DNA of 10,443 nucleotides from assembly GCA_027604665.1 (NCBI GenBank), contig JADGIZ010000661.1, positions 1 through 10,443 on the forward strand. The letters are read 5' to 3'. Shown here piece by piece: positions 7,447 through 10,443 of the stretch; position 1 is the stretch's first letter; each line of letters begins with the position of its first letter. The notes under the pieces were generated by a model. That model worked only from the letters and a program-made list of their open reading frames with translations, made no database searches and had not been told where the DNA came from. Source of the DNA: Polyrhizophydium stewartii. Lineage: Eukaryota > Chytridiomycota > Chytridiomycetes > Rhizophydiales. The translations under genes and the position numbers were made by a program.

Positions 7447-10352
7447 TCAGTCAAAATCCTCGTCGTCGTCGCTCTCAACATATTCGTGCGACTTGTGCTT
7501 GCCGTCGCCGCCCTTGCTCGCCGCGGCCGACGCCAAAGACGACTTGCCGCCAGCCGGCTTGCTGGCGCTGCCAGCACCCTTGCCGGACGCCTTGTACTCG
7601 GCCATGTCCCGCTCGTACCGCTGCTTCGACTCAAGCGCCATGCGCTCGTATTTCTGCAATGGCGATGCGTCAGCACCAACATCATCACATCCCACACAGG
7701 CATCGCGATAAGACAGCAAGCAGACACGAACCTCGCGCTCGCCGGCATCAAGCTGCTTCCACATGAGCCCAAGCTCCTTGGTAATCTCCGTGAATGCGAT
7801 GCCCGGGTTCTTGGAAATCACCTCGCCGCGCTTCTCGCTCGAGAAGTGCAGGAACGCGCTCAAGGGCCGCTTTGGCGCGTTCTTGTCCTTGGCGGGCTTG
7901 CCGGCCTTCTTGCCCGCGGCAGCCTTGGGCGGCTTGGAGCTGCTCGCCCCGCGCGACGCAGACTCGGACGCCGACGTCTTGGGCTTCTTGGTCGTGACCT
8001 TTTTCCGCTCCTCGGCGTCATTGTCATCGTCGCCGCCGTCATCGTCGTCGTCGTCGCGCGACCGCGAGCGGCGCTTCTTGGACTCGGACTGGCCGCCCTC
8101 CTCGCCGTCCGACGATTCGTAGTCCTCGTTGAACTCTTCGTCAACCTCTGACTCGCTCTCGCCAACAAAGTCCTCGTCCTCTGCAAGCGGCCGGTCAGCA
8201 TCCAAGACCGCAGCACAAGTGCACTGCTATCCATCATGGACGCACCGCTCTCTTCGTCCTCATCGTCGTCATTGTCGCCCGAGTCGGCGCCACCGCCACG
8301 CCGCCGAGAGCTATCGCGGCCGCCCTTGCCGCCATCGTCATCGTCATCGTCGTCCTCGTCCTCGTCCTCGTCGCCCGCATCGCGGTACGTGACCATCTCG
8401 TCCGCAATCTCGTTGCGGATCGGCAGCTTCTTGCTCTGGCAAAACTCCTCGAGCGGACCATGCTCCTCGCGCGAAATGCTCGAAAACGAGTACTCGACGC
8501 CGCTCGTGACGCTAAACTTGACTTCGAACGTCTTGGTCGACGACGACCCAGACGACGAGACGCGCGAAAAGGTCACGGCCGCAATCTCTGCGTGCGAAAA
8601 GAAGATGGGCGGCTTCGGGATCGCAAGGAACGCCTTGTCGAGCGGGAACAGGATCGCCTCATTGGCTTTTTGCGAGCACTTTAGGCCGCTATGGCCGCCC
8701 GCGCTGCGGTACAGCGGGCTCGGAGTGACAATCTTCTTGCCCGTCAGCCCCCGAAAGACCTCGCTGAACACCTCATACACGGGACCGTCGTACGACTTGC
8801 GCAGCTCGCCCTTGTACTTTTCCTGGATCACATCCCTTTGTGCAAACGAATCAGTCAACATCGCAGCCACCACCAACAGCCGAGGCAGCATCAGGGCAGA
8901 CCAAACTTACTCGCCGAGCTTCAGGTCCGTCTCGATCTCCTCCTCGCGGCCAAACTGGAACACGAGGAACGGATACCGCGTCTGTCCCTGGCGCAGCGGC
9001 GGGTCCAGGCCAATGACAAAAAAGTAGTGCAGGTCGTCCGGCTTGGGCAGCAGGAGCATACGCTTGATGGCCGAGTACATGACCTTGTAGTCGTGGCTCT
9101 TGCCGCGCAGGCGGAAAAACGTCTCGTGCATCTCGACGCCAAAGCGACTCCTGCAGAAACAGCAGCCAACCGGCCGCCCGTCAGCTCCGCAGACAAACAA
9201 ACGCCTCGAGATGCGCAACAGCCCACGACAACGACAACAACGACGCACCTGGGCGTGAGACACAGCAGCTCCGAAAAGTTGACAATCGACTCCGAGTGCA
9301 CCACGTCCATGGCCGCCTTTTGCTTGATCGTCTCGCAAAACAGCGATGCAGCCGTGAGCGCCTCGCCGTCGGCATCGAGCACCGGCTGCTGCGAGATCTC
9401 GCCCGCCTCGCGGCCCTCCTCGATATCCTCGAGCTCCTCCACGGCCTCGTCGCGCTTGTCCTTGAACAGCATGCGGCCCGCCGAGTCCTCGTCGACCTGG
9501 CTCGCCGTGACGCCGCCGGGCACAAAGAACCGAATCTCCACCAGCGCGTCCTCCTTGACCCGCGCGCGCGGGTTCGCCGGGTCCGCGGGCGGCGGCGGGT
9601 GGAACTCGACCGAGACCTCGTTCTTGCCGCCAATCGAGGCGTTGCTGACTTGCGTGAGCGGGATCTCAAACGCTGTGCGCTTGCCAACGCTGAACGACAG
9701 CGTGCTCGACTCAAAGTCCACCTGGCCCCAGTTGTAGCCGCGCAGGGACGTCTCGCGGGTCTCGAGCGAGACCTGGTAGAACTGCTTCAGCAGCGACTGC
9801 AGCACATCAAAGTCCTGCGAGGCGGCATTGAGGACCCACAGCGGCGCACCGCAGTGCCGTCCGGGCGACCAGCGCGCCGGGGGGGGGGTGGTAGCCAGAC
9901 CCAACGGCGTTGTGCCCGTCCGAACGAGCGAGCGCCTGTCAGCGCCTCGCCAACAGCACCCGGACGCCCTGCGCCGGCGTGCACTCACGTCCCGGTGGAA
10001 GCCGTCAAACATGCTGATGCTGCCGTCCTTGCGGGTGATGCGCAGCTGGTACTCCCGCGCGACGCGGACCCAGTGCATCTTCTTGATGTCGGCCGCAGGC
10101 ACCGTTGTGATCTCGTTCGTCGTCCGATTCTTCCAGCCGATGCCGGCCTCGGACAGCTTGAACAGCCCGACGGACTTGTGCGAGGGCGTCAGCACCACGG
10201 GGTGTGTACACGGGCGTGCGCGGAAGTGCGCTCGCAGACGCAGCCCACGCCCGCGCGCACGCCGCACGGCGGCCCGGCGCAGGCCCCACCTGCGGGCCGT
10301 TGGTGCCGCCAAGGAATATGTTGTCAAAGTCCCGCCGCCGCGAGTCGCTCAT
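7447..10352 (-). CDS. SSRP1: FACT complex subunit SSRP1/Pob3 with C-terminal HMG box (seven exons)
   Basis: FACT is the Spt16-SSRP1/Pob3 histone chaperone that loosens and rebuilds nucleosomes during transcription, replication and repair. Exons are 10352-10290, 10174-9989, 9814-9249, 9150-8911, 8835-8246, 8180-7732 and 7653-7447; they total 2301 nt and code for 766 residues with every phase matching. The N-terminus (RDFDNIFL, AGIGWK, MFDGF, SLRGYNWG) resembles yeast Pob3. The middle domain has CLTPR, RLRGKSHDYK, LPKPDDLHYF and PPLRQGQTRYPFLVFQF. A long acidic region (about 500-600) includes VDEEFNED, like the histone-binding EEFD motif near the Pob3 C-terminus. A full HMG box follows at about 649-720 (NAPKRPLSAFLHF, IAFTEITKELGLMWK, SKQRYERDMAEYK), then an acidic end with KSHEYVESDDDED. 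Yeast Pob3 (552 residues) has no HMG box and relies on separate Nhp6. The start at 10352 has A at -3. Exon joins were chosen by alignment to remembered family sequences plus splice signals. Confidence 0.95.
7654..7731 (-). other. SSRP1 intron 6 (78 nt, inside the HMG box)
   Basis: The donor GAG|GTTCGT and acceptor TTGCAG|AAA are phase 0. The CTGAC branch site has A at 7670, 16 nt from the acceptor. The length is 3n without an in-frame stop. Removal joins LDAGERE to KYERMALESK, restoring the normal spacing of HMG helices 2 and 3; retention would insert 26 residues there. Confidence 0.92.
8181..8245 (-). other. SSRP1 intron 5 (65 nt)
   Basis: The donor AGCG|GTGCGT and acceptor TTGCAG|AGG are phase 1. 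The CTGAC branch site has A at 8195, 14 nt from the acceptor. It joins the two halves of the acidic region. Since that region aligns poorly, support comes from the splice signals and the need to change frame. Confidence 0.88.
8334..8373 (-). repeat. Trinucleotide repeat coding for an acidic run in SSRP1
   Basis: TCG/TCA/TCC triplets on the + strand give an Asp/Glu run on the coding strand (DEDEDEDDDDDDD). Shorter runs of the same kind lie at about 8256-8276 and 8039-8056. Length polymorphism would be expected and would stay in frame. Confidence 0.75.
8836..8910 (-). other. SSRP1 intron 4 (75 nt)
   Basis: The donor GGCGA|GTAAGT is the only consensus GTAAGT in the window. The acceptor is CACAAAG|GGA, phase 2. 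The branch site is CTGAT (A at 8851), the single departure from CTGAC here, 15 nt from the acceptor. An in-frame TAA lies at the donor. Splicing gives KLGEDVIQEKYKG. Confidence 0.92.
9151..9248 (-). other. SSRP1 intron 3 (98 nt)
   Basis: The donor CCCAG|GTGCGT and acceptor CTGCAG|GAG are phase 2. The CTGAC branch site has A at 9181, 30 nt from the acceptor. Splicing joins CLTPR to SRFGVEMH at a place that matches LTPRGR in the family. The donor is followed by a GTT/GTC-rich stretch. Confidence 0.93.
9815..9988 (-). other. SSRP1 intron 2 (174 nt)
   Basis: The donor GAC|GTGAGT and acceptor TCGCAG|GAC are phase 0. Removal joins MFDGFHRD to DFDVLQSLLKQFY, giving family-like spacing up to SLRGYNWG. 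The only good branch site (CTGAC, A at 9939) is 124 nt from the acceptor. Apart from the AG touching the branch site, no AG occurs between. The intron includes a run of ten C on the coding strand (9888-9879). It is 3n long and lacks in-frame stops. Confidence 0.88.
10175..10289 (-). other. SSRP1 intron 1 (115 nt)
   Basis: The donor CAG|GTGGGG and acceptor CACAAG|TCC are phase 0. The CTGAC branch site has A at 10189, 14 nt from the acceptor. Splicing joins FDNIFLGGTNGPQ to SVGLFKLSEAGIGWK, which parallels the start of yeast Pob3. The donor is weak, so exon 1 is a little less certain than the others. Confidence 0.82.
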
Positions 10353-10443
10353 GATTCTCGCGGGCGAGGGAAACCGCGCACAAGCGCCAGACAGGCAACA
10401 TCGTCTCCCAACACAAGCACACGTTTATGGCGCGTTGCCCACC
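10353..10443 (-). promoter_or_regulatory. SSRP1 5' flank (leader and part of the promoter)
   Basis: Only 91 bp upstream of the SSRP1 start are included. A weakly TATA-like CCATAAACG lies at about 10421-10429 on the - strand. Nothing else is recognisable, and the promoter probably extends beyond the window. Confidence 0.3.

Noticed and set aside
5792..8151. Overlapping 516- and 529-codon frames antisense to the RAD16 N-terminus, spacer and SSRP1 end
   Set aside because: They are explained by GAY/CGN-rich low-complexity coding repeats and few stops. The Arg/Val- and Arg/His-rich products resemble nothing known.
9879..9888. Run of ten G as a possible frameshifting sequencing error
   Set aside because: It lies in SSRP1 intron 2, so its exact length does not affect the coding frame.
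9296..10354. A 352-codon frame antisense to SSRP1
   Set aside because: It runs across introns and exons of SSRP1 without regard to their borders and has no recognisable domain.

Overview
The window looks like nuclear DNA of a GC-rich fungus, probably outside the ascomycete and basidiomycete yeasts. It holds four intron-containing housekeeping genes and no sign of bacterial operons, mobile elements, CRISPR or structural RNA genes. The fungal reading rests on a Rad16-type SNF2/RING repair ATPase, an Atm1-type mitochondrial ABC exporter and a Pob3-like N-terminus on the FACT subunit. It also rests on eleven inferred spliceosomal introns, mostly 60-180 nt, nearly all with a CTGAC branch site. The lineage is inferred; an early-diverging (chytrid-like) fungus would fit.

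Layout: SmD3 (222-886, + strand, 2 exons) is followed on the same strand by ATM1 (1136-3591, 3 exons). ATM1 converges on RAD16 (7261-3748, - strand, 3 exons). Upstream of RAD16, in the same direction, lies the FACT subunit SSRP1/Pob3 (10352-7447, - strand, 7 exons). Spacers are short: 249, 156 and 185 bp. The first 221 bp hold the presumed SmD3 promoter, with a CCAAT box and a CACGTG palindrome. The last 91 bp are the presumed SSRP1 leader or promoter. Because stops are rare in this base composition, very long spurious frames run antisense to every gene.

The genes do not form one pathway. SmD3 is a spliceosomal core protein. Atm1 links mitochondrial iron-sulfur assembly to the cytosol. RAD16 (global-genome nucleotide excision repair) and SSRP1 (histone chaperone FACT) both act on chromatin and sit head to tail, which may or may not matter.

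Points worth a second look are: an SSRP1 that carries its own C-terminal HMG box, unlike yeast Pob3; a RAD16 RING finger in which one zinc-ligand cysteine is aspartate; a splicing code with GTGCG-type donors and a near-invariant branch site; two introns in which an AG-free stretch of about 120-140 nt separates branch site and acceptor; and three introns that stay in frame if retained. I found no clearly new multi-gene system.
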